In this document: piece after piece, positions 16,973-26,712 of the stretch | Position numbering within the stretch: the stretch's first letter is position 1 | How the letters are laid out: each line of letters starts with the position of its first letter | Origin: Microbacterium sp. | Lineage (GTDB): Bacteria; Actinomycetota; Actinomycetes; Actinomycetales; Microbacteriaceae | Reading direction: 5' to 3' | NCBI GenBank assembly: GCA_003248655.1 | Contig: QFPM01000006.1 | Span: 1 to 64,000 of the forward strand | DNA length: 64,000 bases | Program-made: the position numbers and the translations under genes | Notes under the pieces: model-generated | Seen by the model: the letters and a program-made list of their open reading frames with translations, nothing else | The model's database searches: none | Told to the model about the DNA's origin: nothing

Positions 16973-18009
16973 CCGCGCTCGTCGAAGTGGAGGGGCTGTC
17001 GGTCGACTACCGGCGGGGGCGCGAGCGGTTCCGCGCCGTCGAAGGCGTGAGTCTGCGCGTCGAGCGGGGGAAGACGCTCGGCCTCGTCGGCGAATCCGGG
17101 TCGGGGAAGTCGACGATCGGCTCGGTCATCCTGGGCCTCGCGCCCGCGGCAGAAGGCGAGGTGCGCTTCGACGGGCGCACGGTGCGGCGACGCTCGCGCG
17201 CAGAATCGGTCGAGCTCGCCCGCCGCATCCAAGCTGTCTTCCAAGACCCGTACGGCTCCATGAACCCGACGCGCAAGGTCGCGTGGACTCTCGCCGAGGG
17301 ACTCGAGCGCACCCTGCGACTGAGTCGCGCCGAGGCGGGCGCGCGCATCCGCGAGACCCTCCACGACGTCGGACTCGGCACGGACGTGCTCGATCGCTAC
17401 CCCGCGCAGTTCTCCGGCGGGCAGCTGCAGCGCCTCGCGATCGCCCGCGCCCTCGTCATGGAGCCCGACTTCATCGTCTGCGACGAAGCGGTGTCCTCGC
17501 TCGATCTGTCGGTGCAGGCGCAGGTCATCAACCTGCTCGAGCGCCTCGCGCACGCGCGCGGGCTCGCGTACTTGTTCATCTCGCACGACCTGCCGATCGT
17601 CGCGCACATCAGCGACGACATCGCCGTGCTGTTCGCCGGTCAGGTCGTCGAGCAGGGGCCGGCGCAGCTCATCGCCGACGACCCGGCCCATCCGTACACC
17701 CGGAACCTCGTGCTCTCCGCCCCCGTTCCCGACCCGCGCGTGCAGGCCGAGCGCCGCCGCGAACGCCGCGGCGCCGCGCCCGACTCGGCTCGCGCGGCGG
17801 GAGACCCGCGGATGCTGGAAGGATGCCCGTATGCTCTGCGATGCCCGTTCGCGATCGCGGTATGCCACACGAGTCGCCCCGCACTCGAACCGCGCGCGGA
17901 CGGCCGGGCGGTCGCCTGCCATCGCTACGACGAGCTGACCGCCGGGGCGGCGGGCACAGGCGGGGCGATCGGGACGACTGCAGAAGAAGGAGCCGGACAT
18001 GGCCGATGA
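16969..18009 (+). CDS. ABC transporter ATPase, DppF/OppF type
   Basis: A 346-aa ATPase: Walker A GESGSGKST (about 40-48), Q-loop VFQDPYGSMNPT, signature FSGGQLQR, Walker B FIVCDEAVSSLD, switch His in FISHDLP. A C-terminal oligopeptide-type region contains CPYALRCPFAIAVC, a possible iron-sulfur or metal motif of the family. It pairs with the upstream permease-ATPase to energise uptake of a peptide or oligosaccharide. Next to a GH42 enzyme and esterases, a glycoside or acyl-glycoside substrate is plausible (inference). It overlaps the LacI gene by 11 bp. Confidence 0.85.
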   Translation: MTALVEVEGLSVDYRRGRERFRAVEGVSLRVERGKTLGLVGESGSGKSTIGSVILGLAPAAEGEVRFDGRTVRRRSRAESVELARRIQAVFQDPYGSMNPTRKVAWTLAEGLERTLRLSRAEAGARIRETLHDVGLGTDVLDRYPAQFSGGQLQRLAIARALVMEPDFIVCDEAVSSLDLSVQAQVINLLERLAHARGLAYLFISHDLPIVAHISDDIAVLFAGQVVEQGPAQLIADDPAHPYTRNLVLSAPVPDPRVQAERRRERRGAAPDSARAAGDPRMLEGCPYALRCPFAIAVCHTSRPALEPRADGRAVACHRYDELTAGAAGTGGAIGTTAEEGAGHGR

Positions 18010-19039
18010 CGAGGACATCGCCCGCGCGGCGGGCGACGCCGTCACGATCTACGAGGTCGCCGCTCGCGCGGGCGTGAGCATCGCGACCGTCTCGCACGCG
18101 CTGAACCGCCCCGAGCGGGTCTCGGCGGGCACTCTGCAGCGCGTGCTCGACACGGCATCCGAGCTCGGATTCGTCCCTCGGGGGCGCGGCCGGGCGACGC
18201 CGGCGCTGCGGCGCATCGTCGTGTCGGGTCCGTTCTCGCAGCACGAGACGTACCTCGCGCGACTGGTCGGAGTGCTGGGCGCCGCGCAGGGCATCGACGT
18301 CGTCGTCGTCGACGACCCGAAACCGGGCGACCCGGTCATCGACCGGCTGCAGGTGCGGGGCGCGGTGGACGGCGCGATCATCATGGGCGCCGAGCCCTCG
18401 CTCGAGCTCGCCCACGAGCTCGAGGCGCAGGGGGTCGCGGTCGTCCTCCTCGACCGCCCCTCGCAGCAGTTCGCGAGCGTCGCGGTGAACGATGAGGCCG
18501 GGGGGAGCATCCTCGCCGACCACGTCATGGATGTCGGCGCAGCCTCGATCGCCGTGGTGAGCCCGCCCCCGGCATCCAGCGACTTCGTCACGAACGGCGA
18601 GCTGCGCCTGCGCGCCTTCGTGAGCCGCCTGCGGGAACGCGGCTTCACGGGCGACGTGCCCTGGACGGTCTGCGACGACTCGCTCGATGGCGGCCGCACG
18701 GCAGCGGCTGAACTGGTCGCGAGCGGCGTACTGCCGGAGGCGGTGTTCGCCCTGCACGACATCATCGCGGCGGGCGTGCTCGCGGGGCTCCGCGAGGCGG
18801 GAGTGGACGTTCCGGGCCAGGTGCGCGTCGTCGGCTACGACGACATCGACCTCGCCGGCGTCATGGGCCTCACCACCGTCCGGCAACCGTTCGCCCGCAG
18901 CGGCGAAGTCGCCGTCGAGGCGCTGCGCACGCTCCGCGCGAGCCGCAACCTTCCGGTCGCTCACATCACATTGCTGCCCGAGCTCGTCACGCGCTCGACC
19001 TCGCCCGCGATGGGCGCCGACCAGAAGGAACCGAGATGA
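17999..19039 (+). CDS. LacI-family transcriptional regulator
   Basis: A 346-aa regulator with an N-terminal LacI helix-turn-helix (TIYEVAARAGVSIATVSHAL, about 17-36), hinge, and periplasmic-binding-protein-like effector domain (GYDDIDLAGVMGLTTVRQP near the C-terminus). It sits within the transport/hydrolase operon and probably represses it until a sugar-type ligand binds. The operator would be upstream of the permease genes, which are lost at the 15515 junction. The ATG at 17999 overlaps the ATPase gene; ribosome-site-like AGAAGGAG is at 17984-17991. Confidence 0.85.
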   Translation: MADDEDIARAAGDAVTIYEVAARAGVSIATVSHALNRPERVSAGTLQRVLDTASELGFVPRGRGRATPALRRIVVSGPFSQHETYLARLVGVLGAAQGIDVVVVDDPKPGDPVIDRLQVRGAVDGAIIMGAEPSLELAHELEAQGVAVVLLDRPSQQFASVAVNDEAGGSILADHVMDVGAASIAVVSPPPASSDFVTNGELRLRAFVSRLRERGFTGDVPWTVCDDSLDGGRTAAAELVASGVLPEAVFALHDIIAAGVLAGLREAGVDVPGQVRVVGYDDIDLAGVMGLTTVRQPFARSGEVAVEALRTLRASRNLPVAHITLLPELVTRSTSPAMGADQKEPR

Positions 19040-20070
19040 CCGACCGCTTCGCCCCGCCCGCCGGGTCTGACCTCGAGGCACTCGTCGCCCACGCGATCCC
19101 GCTGCTCGGCATCGGCGGCGGCCCGATGCCCGAGCCCTTCGTGCCCGGCGCCGACCGCGCCCGGTGGCAGGACGAGGTCGCGCTCATGCGTGCCCGGCAC
19201 GACAGCTCGGCGCTCGACGCGGGCCGCATCTTGCAGCCGATCCTCGAGGCCGAGCTCGGTCCCGACCCGCTCGGCGTCGGTGACGCGCCGATCGAGGTTC
19301 GCTGGGCGCAGGTGCCGGTCGCCGGGGGAGCCATCGGCCTGCGGATCTACCTTCCCGCAGCCCCCGCATCCGGCGCCCGCCCCGTCGTCGCGCTGATCCA
19401 CGGCGGCGCGTACTGGATGGGCGGCGGCTCGGCGGGCTGGCAGCTCAACGACACCCTCTGCCGCAGGCTCTGCACCGGCACGGATGCCGTCGTCGTCAAC
19501 ATCGACCACCGGCTCGCACCCGAGCATCCGTATCCCGAGCCCCTCGACGACGTCGTCGCAGCGCTTGAGTGGATCGTCGCAAACGCCGAATCGCTGACGG
19601 CTGACCCGGAGCGACTGGCCTTGTTCGGCATCAGCTCGGGCGGCAACTTCGCCGTCGCGGCCGCGCACCGCGCGCTCGACGGGCGCGCGCCCGCGCCGGC
19701 CGCGCTCGTGCTGCAGTGCGCCTCGGTGAACCTCAGCCTCGAGTCCGGCCGCTTCGAAGCCGACCCGATCTCGGTCGAAGGCGCGCGCCGCATCATCGCC
19801 CTCTACGCGGGCGGGGCCGACACGACCGACCCCGACGTGTCGCCCGGGCTGCGGCCCGACCTGCGGGGCGTGCCGCCGACCCTCGTCATCACGGCCGACT
19901 ACGACCCGCTCGCCGCCGACGCGCTCCACTACGCCGACCGGCTCACCGAGGCGGGATCGGCGGTCACCCGCCACTCCTACCCGATGACCCACACCGTCGC
20001 CGTGCCGCGGGTCTTCCGCCGCATGCACGACGACACCGTCGCCTGGCTCACAAAGACGCTGCACGCATGA
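19036..20070 (+). CDS. Alpha/beta hydrolase (HSL-type esterase)
   Basis: A 344-aa hydrolase with the oxyanion motif HGGAYWMGG (about 122-130), nucleophile motif GISSGG (Ser about 200), an acid in TADYDPLAADA and a His in YPMTHTVAV. These place it in the hormone-sensitive-lipase/acetyl-esterase group of carboxylesterases. There is no signal peptide, so it acts in the cytoplasm. Overlaps of 4 bp with both neighbours show tight coupling; it may de-acylate an imported substrate before the glycosidase acts (inference). Confidence 0.85.
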   Translation: MTDRFAPPAGSDLEALVAHAIPLLGIGGGPMPEPFVPGADRARWQDEVALMRARHDSSALDAGRILQPILEAELGPDPLGVGDAPIEVRWAQVPVAGGAIGLRIYLPAAPASGARPVVALIHGGAYWMGGGSAGWQLNDTLCRRLCTGTDAVVVNIDHRLAPEHPYPEPLDDVVAALEWIVANAESLTADPERLALFGISSGGNFAVAAAHRALDGRAPAPAALVLQCASVNLSLESGRFEADPISVEGARRIIALYAGGADTTDPDVSPGLRPDLRGVPPTLVITADYDPLAADALHYADRLTEAGSAVTRHSYPMTHTVAVPRVFRRMHDDTVAWLTKTLHA

Positions 20071-21719
20071 CCCGTCGCGAAGGACCGCGGCCCGCGCCAC
20101 GCCTCGGGCACTGGGCCCGCGACGAGTACCGCCGGCTGAAGGCGGCGGAGGGGATGCCGGCGGCCACCCACACGGCGGTGCGCGTCGAGCAGGACCTCGT
20201 CGTCACCGCCGACGACGGCACGGCGCTGCTGACCGACCACTGGTTCGCGGAGGGCGCGGGCGACACCGTCGTCCTCATCCGCACGCCCTATGGCCGCAGG
20301 TCCGGGGGCGCGATGGCGCGGTTCCTCGCGGAGCGGGGCCACCACGTCGTGGTGTCGAGCTGCCGCGGCACGTTCGGGTCGGGCGGCGTGTTCGATCCGC
20401 TGCACCACGAGGCATCCGACGGCCAGGCGGTGCTTCGGTGGCTGCGCGCGCAGCCCTGGGCAGGCGGCATGGTGCAGTCGTTCGGGTTCAGCTATGTCGG
20501 CCTCACCCAGTGGGCGCTGTGCGAGGGGCCCGAGCGCCCCGACGCGATGGTCATCGGGGTCTCCTCTCGCGACTTCAGTCGCTCGATCGTCTACCCCGGC
20601 GGCGGGTTCGCGATGGAGACGGGCGTCGTGTGGTGCTACGCGCTCGACTTCCAGGAGAGGCCCCCGATCGTCGGGCTCTACCGCCTGCTGCGGGCGCGCC
20701 CGCGCGTCGCGAAGGCGTCGCTCGCGGTGCCGCCGGAGGATGCCGTCCTCACGGCGACCGGTCACCGGATGTCGTTCTTCGAGGACTGGCTCGCGCACAG
20801 TCCGGATGACCCGTGGTGGCAGCCGCTGCGGTTCGCCGAGCAGCCAGGCACGCCCCCGATCACGCTGCTCGCGGGCTGGCAGGACCTCTTCCTCACGGGC
20901 GGCTTCGCCGACTACGCGACGCTACGCGATCGCGGCGACGACGTGCGCATCATCGCGGGAGACTGGACCCACCACGGACCAGACGCGGGTGTCGTCGCCG
21001 TGCGCGAACTGCTGCGCGGCTTCGGTGCGCAGGCCGAGGCCGAGCCACGCGTGCGCGTCGAGATCGCCGGCGGCGGAGGCTGGCGCAACCTGCCCGACTG
21101 GCCGCCCGCGCACGAGGATGCCGTGTGGCACCTTGCCCCCGCGGGGGCGCTGGCGCCCGAGGCGTCCGCGCACGAAAGCTCCGCGGGGTACCGCTACGAC
21201 CCCGCCGACCCCACGCCGCAGGCCGGCGGGCGCTCGCTCAACCCGTTCGTCTCGGGCCGCCGCGATCAGGCGCCGCGGGAGAACCGCGACGACGTGCTCG
21301 TGTTCACGAGCTCGCCGCTCGAGGCCGAGCTGACCGTCATCGGCGACGCCGAGGTCGAGCTGTCGTTTACCTCGACGAGTCCCGCCGTCGACTTCTTCCT
21401 GCGCCTGTGCGACGTCGACGAGGCCGGAGTCTCGCACACCGTGACGGATGTGTTCCAACGGATGCCGGGGGCAAACGGACGCCGCGAGGTTCGCCTGCGG
21501 CTGTCGCCGACGGCCTACCGGTTCGCGGCGGGCCACCGGCTGCGACTGCAGGTGTCGTCGGGCGCGCACCCGCTGCACCTGCGCAACCCCGGCACCGCCG
21601 ACCCCGTGCACGACTTCTCGCGCCTGGTCCCGAGCGAGCAGACGATCTTCCTCGGCGGCGCGGCGCCGAGCGCGTTGCACCTTCCCGTTGTCCCCGGAAG
21701 CTCCGCGGAGGCGACATGA
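20067..21719 (+). CDS. CocE/NonD-family hydrolase (X-Pro dipeptidyl-peptidase-like)
   Basis: A 551-aa protein with a leading alpha/beta hydrolase domain (VLIRTPYGRRSGG; nucleophile region QSFGFSYVGLTQW) and a C-terminal jelly-roll domain (NPFVSGRRDQAPRENRDDVL; AELTVIGDAEVELSF; ending in FSRLVPSEQTIFLGG). This is the CocE/NonD acyl-hydrolase layout, known for ester and amide substrates. The start at ATG 20067 uses the ATGA overlap with the previous gene; the frame is open further upstream but only as a shadow of that gene. Confidence 0.85.
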   Translation: MTRREGPRPAPRLGHWARDEYRRLKAAEGMPAATHTAVRVEQDLVVTADDGTALLTDHWFAEGAGDTVVLIRTPYGRRSGGAMARFLAERGHHVVVSSCRGTFGSGGVFDPLHHEASDGQAVLRWLRAQPWAGGMVQSFGFSYVGLTQWALCEGPERPDAMVIGVSSRDFSRSIVYPGGGFAMETGVVWCYALDFQERPPIVGLYRLLRARPRVAKASLAVPPEDAVLTATGHRMSFFEDWLAHSPDDPWWQPLRFAEQPGTPPITLLAGWQDLFLTGGFADYATLRDRGDDVRIIAGDWTHHGPDAGVVAVRELLRGFGAQAEAEPRVRVEIAGGGGWRNLPDWPPAHEDAVWHLAPAGALAPEASAHESSAGYRYDPADPTPQAGGRSLNPFVSGRRDQAPRENRDDVLVFTSSPLEAELTVIGDAEVELSFTSTSPAVDFFLRLCDVDEAGVSHTVTDVFQRMPGANGRREVRLRLSPTAYRFAAGHRLRLQVSSGAHPLHLRNPGTADPVHDFSRLVPSEQTIFLGGAAPSALHLPVVPGSSAEAT

Positions 21720-23767
21720 GCGGCCCCGCGCCGCGCTGGCCGGTCGGGCTCGCCGGCATCGGCTACGGCGCGGATTACTACCCCGAGCAGTGGAGCGCCG
21801 ACGTCCGCCGGGCGGACCTCGTGCGCATGCGCGAGGCGGGTGTCACGATCGTCGCGCTCGCCGTGTTCGGCTGGGCGAGCCTCGAGCCACGCGAAGGGGA
21901 GTACGACTGGGGTTGGCTCGACGAGGCGATGGACGCGCTCGCGGGCGCCGGCATCCGCGTTGCACTCGGCACGGCGACGGCCTCGCCTCCGCCCTGGCTG
22001 ACCCGCCGGCATCCCGAGATCCTTCCCGTCGACCGCGAGGGACGCACGCTCTCACCGGGCGGCCGGCAGGCGTACTCGGTCACCCACCCCGTCTGGCGCC
22101 GCTACGCCCTCGGGATGGCGCAGCGCATCGCCGAGCGCTACGGTCGGCACCCCGCGCTCGCGGTGTGGCACCTCGACAACGAGCTCGCGGCGCACGTTCC
22201 GCAGGACTATTCGGATGCCGCGGCCGCGGCCTTCCGCGGCTGGCTGCGGGAGCGGTACGGCACAATCGACGCGCTCAACGAGGCGTGGTTCACGACGTTC
22301 TGGTCACAGCGCTACGACGACTTCGACGAGATCCTGCCGCCGCGCCTCGCGCCGACGGGCACGAATCCGGGGCAGCTGCTCGATTTCCGACGGTTCTCGT
22401 CGGAGGCCTGGCGGTGCTGGTGCGCAGATCTCGCGGGCGCCGTCCGGCCGCACAGTCCCGGCATCCCGGTGACGACCAACGTCATCACGATGACCGGCAG
22501 CGACGCCGTCGACCTCTTCCGGTGGCGAGACGTCGTCGACGTCGTCTCGGTCGACCACTACGTGCACGGCGCCGACCCCGATCGCCACCTCGAGCTCGCG
22601 CTCGCCGCCGACCTCTCGCGCGGGCTCGCGCTCGGAGAGCCGTGGCTGCTCGCCGAGCATCCCACCTCGGCGGTCAACTGGCAGAGCGTCAACCGGGCGG
22701 TCTCCGACGACGAAGCGGTGCGCACGACCCTCGCGCACATCGCGCGCGGAGCGGATGCGGCGATGTTCTTCCAGTGGCGGCAGAGTCCCGCCGGAGTCGA
22801 GCGGTTCCACTCCGCGATGCTTCCGCACGCCGGCACCGCGTCGCGCATCTGGCGCCGGACCGTCGCTCTCGGCGCGGCGCTCGATCGCCTCGCCGAGGTG
22901 CAGGGGTCGATCGTGGCATCCGAGGTCGCGATCCTCTTCGACTACGAGGCGTGGTGGGCGTGTGAGCTGCCGTCGGGGCCGAGCGAGAGCGTCCGGTACA
23001 TCGCCGAAGTCCGCGCCTGGCACGCCGCGCTCTGGCGCGCGGGTGTGACGACCGACATCCGGCATCCCTCTGACGACCTCTCGGCCTACCGGGTCATCGT
23101 CGTGCCGGTGCTCACCCTCGCCGATGCGGCGCTCGCGAGCCGTCTCGCGGATGCCGCGACGGCAGGTGCCCATGTCGTCATCACCTACTTCAGCGGCATC
23201 GTCGACATCGCCGGACACGTCGTCGCGGGCGGCTATCCGGGCATCTTCCGCGAGCTTCTGGGCGTGCGCACGGACGAGTTCACCCCGCTCCTTCCGGGCG
23301 AGCACGTGACGCTCGACGATGGATCGCGCGGGCGCGTGTGGGCCGAGCGCGCGGTCAGCGTCGACGCCGAGACGATCGCGCGCTTCACCGACGGGCCGTC
23401 CGCGGGCTTCGCCGCGATCACGCGACGGGCGATCGGTGCCGGCGCCGCCTGGTACGTCTCGACCCGCCTCGACCGACACGCGCTCGAGGAGTTCTGCCGC
23501 CGCATTCTCGGCGAAGCGGGTGCGGAACCGCCGGTGCCCGCCGCGCCGGGGGTCGAGGTCACGATTCGCCGCGGCGCGGACGCCGACTACGTCTTTGCCC
23601 TCAACCACACGACGGATGCCGTGACTCTCGCCGTCGCAGGCGACGACCTGCTCACCGGAGCCCCGCACACCGCCGACACCCCCGTCACGGCCGGTGGCGT
23701 CGCGGTCGTGCGGGTCGTCCGTCCATTCGAAGAAGACCCACACGAATCCGAGGGGAACAACCCATGA
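21716..23767 (+). CDS. GH42 beta-galactosidase
   Basis: A 683-aa glycoside hydrolase family 42 protein. The N-terminal TIM barrel begins with GADYYPEQW; the acid/base is Glu156 in HLDNELAAH and the nucleophile Glu314 in LLAEHPTSAVNW. A trimerisation/beta-galactosidase middle domain and a short C-terminal beta domain follow. No signal peptide, so it is intracellular and acts on imported beta-galactosides (or arabinosides, as some GH42 enzymes do). It is flanked by esterases with 4-bp overlaps on both sides. Confidence 0.9.
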   Translation: MSGPAPRWPVGLAGIGYGADYYPEQWSADVRRADLVRMREAGVTIVALAVFGWASLEPREGEYDWGWLDEAMDALAGAGIRVALGTATASPPPWLTRRHPEILPVDREGRTLSPGGRQAYSVTHPVWRRYALGMAQRIAERYGRHPALAVWHLDNELAAHVPQDYSDAAAAAFRGWLRERYGTIDALNEAWFTTFWSQRYDDFDEILPPRLAPTGTNPGQLLDFRRFSSEAWRCWCADLAGAVRPHSPGIPVTTNVITMTGSDAVDLFRWRDVVDVVSVDHYVHGADPDRHLELALAADLSRGLALGEPWLLAEHPTSAVNWQSVNRAVSDDEAVRTTLAHIARGADAAMFFQWRQSPAGVERFHSAMLPHAGTASRIWRRTVALGAALDRLAEVQGSIVASEVAILFDYEAWWACELPSGPSESVRYIAEVRAWHAALWRAGVTTDIRHPSDDLSAYRVIVVPVLTLADAALASRLADAATAGAHVVITYFSGIVDIAGHVVAGGYPGIFRELLGVRTDEFTPLLPGEHVTLDDGSRGRVWAERAVSVDAETIARFTDGPSAGFAAITRRAIGAGAAWYVSTRLDRHALEEFCRRILGEAGAEPPVPAAPGVEVTIRRGADADYVFALNHTTDAVTLAVAGDDLLTGAPHTADTPVTAGGVAVVRVVRPFEEDPHESEGNNP

Positions 23768-24729
23768 TCGACATCGCGCAGCTCGACGACGGCATCCAGG
23801 CTTGGCTCGCCCGCATCGCAGAGATCGATGCCGAGCTGCCGCGGATCACCGATCCCGCCGACTTCCCCGGCCGCCGCGAGCGCGAGCGGATCGTCTCCGA
23901 CCGCCTCGCCGCCGAGTTCGCGCGCCCGGTCGATGACCGCGCCGAGATCACCGAGGTCGAGATCGCCGGGCGCTACGCGCACCGCATCCGGCCGCGGGAT
24001 GCGCGCGGGCCGCTGCCGACCCAGCTCTTCCTGCACGGCGGCGGCTTCATCTCGGGCACGGCCCGCGAGGTCCTGAACGACGCGATCCTCTCCGAGCGTG
24101 CCGCCGAGGCCGGCATCCAGATCATCTCTCTCGACTACCGACTGGCACCCGAGAACCCGTACCCGGCCGCTGTGCTGGATGCCGTGGCCGCACTCGCCGA
24201 GATCGCCGACCCCGCGGCGGGGTGGGAGGCCGACCCGGAGCATCTGGGCGTCGGCGGGGGATCGGCCGGCGGTCACATCGCGGCCGTCGTCGCGTTGCGC
24301 GTCCGCGACGCTGTGCGCGCGGGCTCGGCCGCGCCGCAGCTCGCGCACGCGCTGCTCGAAGTGCCCGCGCTCGATCTCGACCTGACCGACTGGCCGTCGA
24401 TGACCGAACTCGCGTCGCCCGAGGAGACCGCGGGCGCGCGGGCGGTCGCGGATGCCTATCGTGGCCAGGCCGACGAGTACCTGAGTCCCGTTCGCACGGC
24501 GGATCTCGCCGATCTTCCGCGGATTTTCGTGATGACGGCAGAGCTCGACCCGCTGCGCGACCCCGCGGAGGAGTTCGCGCGCCGGGTCGTCGAGGCCGGC
24601 GGCGACGCCCAACTGCGCCGCGGGGAGGGGCAGCTGCACGGGACGCCCGGGCTTACCCGGGCCGTACCCGGGTCGCAGGCGTGGCAGCGGGCGGCGATCG
24701 AGGAGCTGGCGACTCGCCTCGCGCGCTGA
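23764..24729 (+). CDS. Alpha/beta hydrolase (acetyl-esterase type)
   Basis: A 321-aa esterase with FLHGGGFISG (oxyanion hole), VGGGSAGGH (nucleophile Ser), acid in MTAELDPLRDPAEEF and His in GQLHGTPG. It is related in plan to the 19036-20070 esterase but clearly different in sequence. It is the last gene of the operon, starting in an ATGA overlap with the GH42 stop, and is followed 12 bp later by a strong hairpin. A second esterase strengthens the idea of an esterified sugar substrate (inference). Confidence 0.85.
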   Translation: MIDIAQLDDGIQAWLARIAEIDAELPRITDPADFPGRRERERIVSDRLAAEFARPVDDRAEITEVEIAGRYAHRIRPRDARGPLPTQLFLHGGGFISGTAREVLNDAILSERAAEAGIQIISLDYRLAPENPYPAAVLDAVAALAEIADPAAGWEADPEHLGVGGGSAGGHIAAVVALRVRDAVRAGSAAPQLAHALLEVPALDLDLTDWPSMTELASPEETAGARAVADAYRGQADEYLSPVRTADLADLPRIFVMTAELDPLRDPAEEFARRVVEAGGDAQLRRGEGQLHGTPGLTRAVPGSQAWQRAAIEELATRLAR

Positions 24730-24741
24730 CACCGACCAACG

Positions 24742-24780
24742 ACGAAGGTCCCACCCCGGCATCCGGAGTGGGACCTTCGT
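24742..24780. terminator. Bidirectional hairpin terminator
   Basis: ACGAAGGTCCCAC (24742-24754) pairs perfectly with GTGGGACCTTCGT (24768-24780). It lies between the convergent esterase and CsbD-like genes. Confidence 0.8.
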
Positions 24781-24804
24781 GTCCGCGTATGCGTGAAGGA
24801 GGGC

Positions 24805-24975
24805 TTACTTGAAAGCGTCCTTGACGTTCTCGCCGGCCTTCTTGACGTCAGCCTTGACCTGGTCGGCCTTGCCCTCCGCCTCGAGGTGCTCGTTGTGCGT
24901 CAGCTTGCCGACGCCCTCCTTGACCTTGCCGCCGAGGTCCTCGGCCGCGTTCTTGACCTTGTCGTCGAAACCCAT
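24805..24975 (-). CDS. CsbD-like small stress protein
   Basis: A 56-aa hydrophilic, Lys/Glu-rich protein beginning MGFDDKVKNAAEDLGGKVKE, the typical CsbD/general-stress signature, with heptad-like amphipathic helices. CsbD proteins belong to the general stress response in Bacillus; the molecular role is unknown. Start at ATG 24975 behind AAGGGAGA. It stands alone between a terminator and a decayed gene. Confidence 0.85.
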   Translation of the reverse strand: MGFDDKVKNAAEDLGGKVKEGVGKLTHNEHLEAEGKADQVKADVKKAGENVKDAFK

Positions 24976-25063
24976 GGTGTCTCCCTTCGTCGTGGACTCC
25001 TCGTTCCACGCTAGGTCGACCCACGGCATCCGCCGAGGGGGTTGACGTCGGGCGCTCGGAGGG

Positions 25064-26709
25064 TTAAGCGGAGCGACGGTCTCGCCGCGCCAGAAGAAGC
25101 GCACACCCCACACAGACCAGGAGGACGCCGAGCAGGCCGGGCCGCGGGTCGGCCGTGCCGCCCGTTGCCGCGAGGGAACCCGTCGACACAGAGCCGCTCT
25201 GGGGCGGCCGTGTCGAAGAGATCGCCGACGTGTCGGGCGTGTTGACGATCGCCCCAACCGATGCCGCCAAGTTGCCGGAGTCGATGACGACCGTGAACGT
25301 CCGCGTCGTCGCGACATAGCCCTGCGGGGCCTTCGTCTCGGCGAGGGTGTAGGTGCCGGGCGCGAGTCCCGTCACGCGGAGCGAGCCCGGGGTCGAATCG
25401 GCGTCGTTCGCACCGCCGTCGACGACGGCGATCGCGGCTCCGCCGGCGGGCGTGAGCGTCCATTCCGACCCGGCCAGCGCTGTGCCGGTCGGGCTCACCT
25501 TCGTCCACGAGACGCTGCCGACCATCTCTGCGGCGAGCGAAGCGGTGTTCGTCAAGACGAGCGCGACCTCGCCCGACGATGGGGTCACCTCGTAGGTGCC
25601 GTCGTCGTTCGCGGTGACGCCCTCGCCGGTGATCTCCCAATCGCCCCACGTGACGCCCTCGACCTCGGGCAGGTCGATCTCTTCGATCACGAAGGTCGAG
25701 CCGAGCGGGGCGCGGTCGCTGCGCACCGGCTCGCCGACGTGGACACTCATCGTCTTCGCGGTCTCGGGCGCGCCCTTGACGTAGTAGCGAACGGTGAACG
25801 CGGCATCCGCAGCCAGCTGCGCCTGCGGGCCGTCGAGCTCCTTGGTGATCGAGAAGCGCGTGTACTGGATGCCGGTGCCCGTGCCGCCACCCTGGGACTC
25901 GACCTCGTGGGTGACGGTAACCTTCGTCGACCCGACGGTCGCGGAGTTTCCGAAGACGTCGCCCGCGAGGAAGACGCCGTCAGCCTGGGTGAGGTAGGTC
26001 AGCCGGTACGAGACGGTGTCGCCGCCGGTGACACCGTGGGCCTCGAAGTCGAACGACTTCATGTCGGGTGCGAACGTCACCGAGTAGTGCGCCCGGTCGA
26101 CCGCGGTCCAGTCGCCGACGAGCTGACCGCCGCGCACCTCGCGCTGAAGGAGCACGAGGGCGCCCGTGTAGTGGTGGTTCTCGTGTGCGGGGTCGAGCTC
26201 ATCCGACACCGTGAACGAGCCGTCCGTGACGAACTCGCCGGGGATGCCGACGGTCCAGGCCATGACCCCGTCCTCCTCCGTCGCGGTGCTGTACTTGTAC
26301 GGCCCGCGCGGAGCCGTCAGGTCTTCGGGGACGATTCCGCCGGTGCCGGGCAGATCGACGACGACGAACCGGCCCCCGACGTCGAACGGCACCGACTCCG
26401 CGGTCGTGGCGCTCGTGGCCTGCACGCTCATCCAGAACGAGCCGCCGACGTCGAGCTGGCCGGTCATGGCATCCGTCAGTGTGCAGACGACCTCCGGCCC
26501 ACCACCCTGCGACACCTGGCACGTCGCGACGACGAGGTTCGTGTCGGGGTCCGTGATGTCGAACGCGCCGGTGCTGAACCGGCTGAACTCGGCGGGCAGC
26601 GTCATGCCGAATGTCTGCCCGGCGACCGCGCCGTCGGCACCGCCCAGTCCGCCGTGATCCGGGCGGGGTTCGGGACCCCTCGGCCAACTTCCAGGCTATT
26701 GCCGTGGCG
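25064..26709 (-). pseudogene. LAATG-anchored surface adhesin, 5'-truncated and frameshifted
   Basis: The main frame (to an internal ATG at 26605) encodes Ig-like adhesin domains (GQTFGMTLPAEF; GGRFVVVDLPGTGG), a SpaA/Cna-B-type repeat (TLAETKAPQGY) and a sortase signal: LAATG, a hydrophobic helix, then ARRDRRSA. There is no signal peptide. Upstream codons in a different frame read VPNPARITADWAVP and would join smoothly to DGAVAGQTF if one base were added near 26631-26636. Even then the frame hits a stop next to the transglycosylase gene with no start. So the gene has lost its N-terminus and carries a frameshift, or the sequence has an error there. Confidence 0.7.
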
Positions 26710-26712
26710 TGA

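Noticed and set aside
20813..21715. Long upstream extension of the GH42 frame
   Set aside because: It overlaps the CocE-type gene completely; the ATG at 21716 in the stop overlap matches the GH42 N-terminus.
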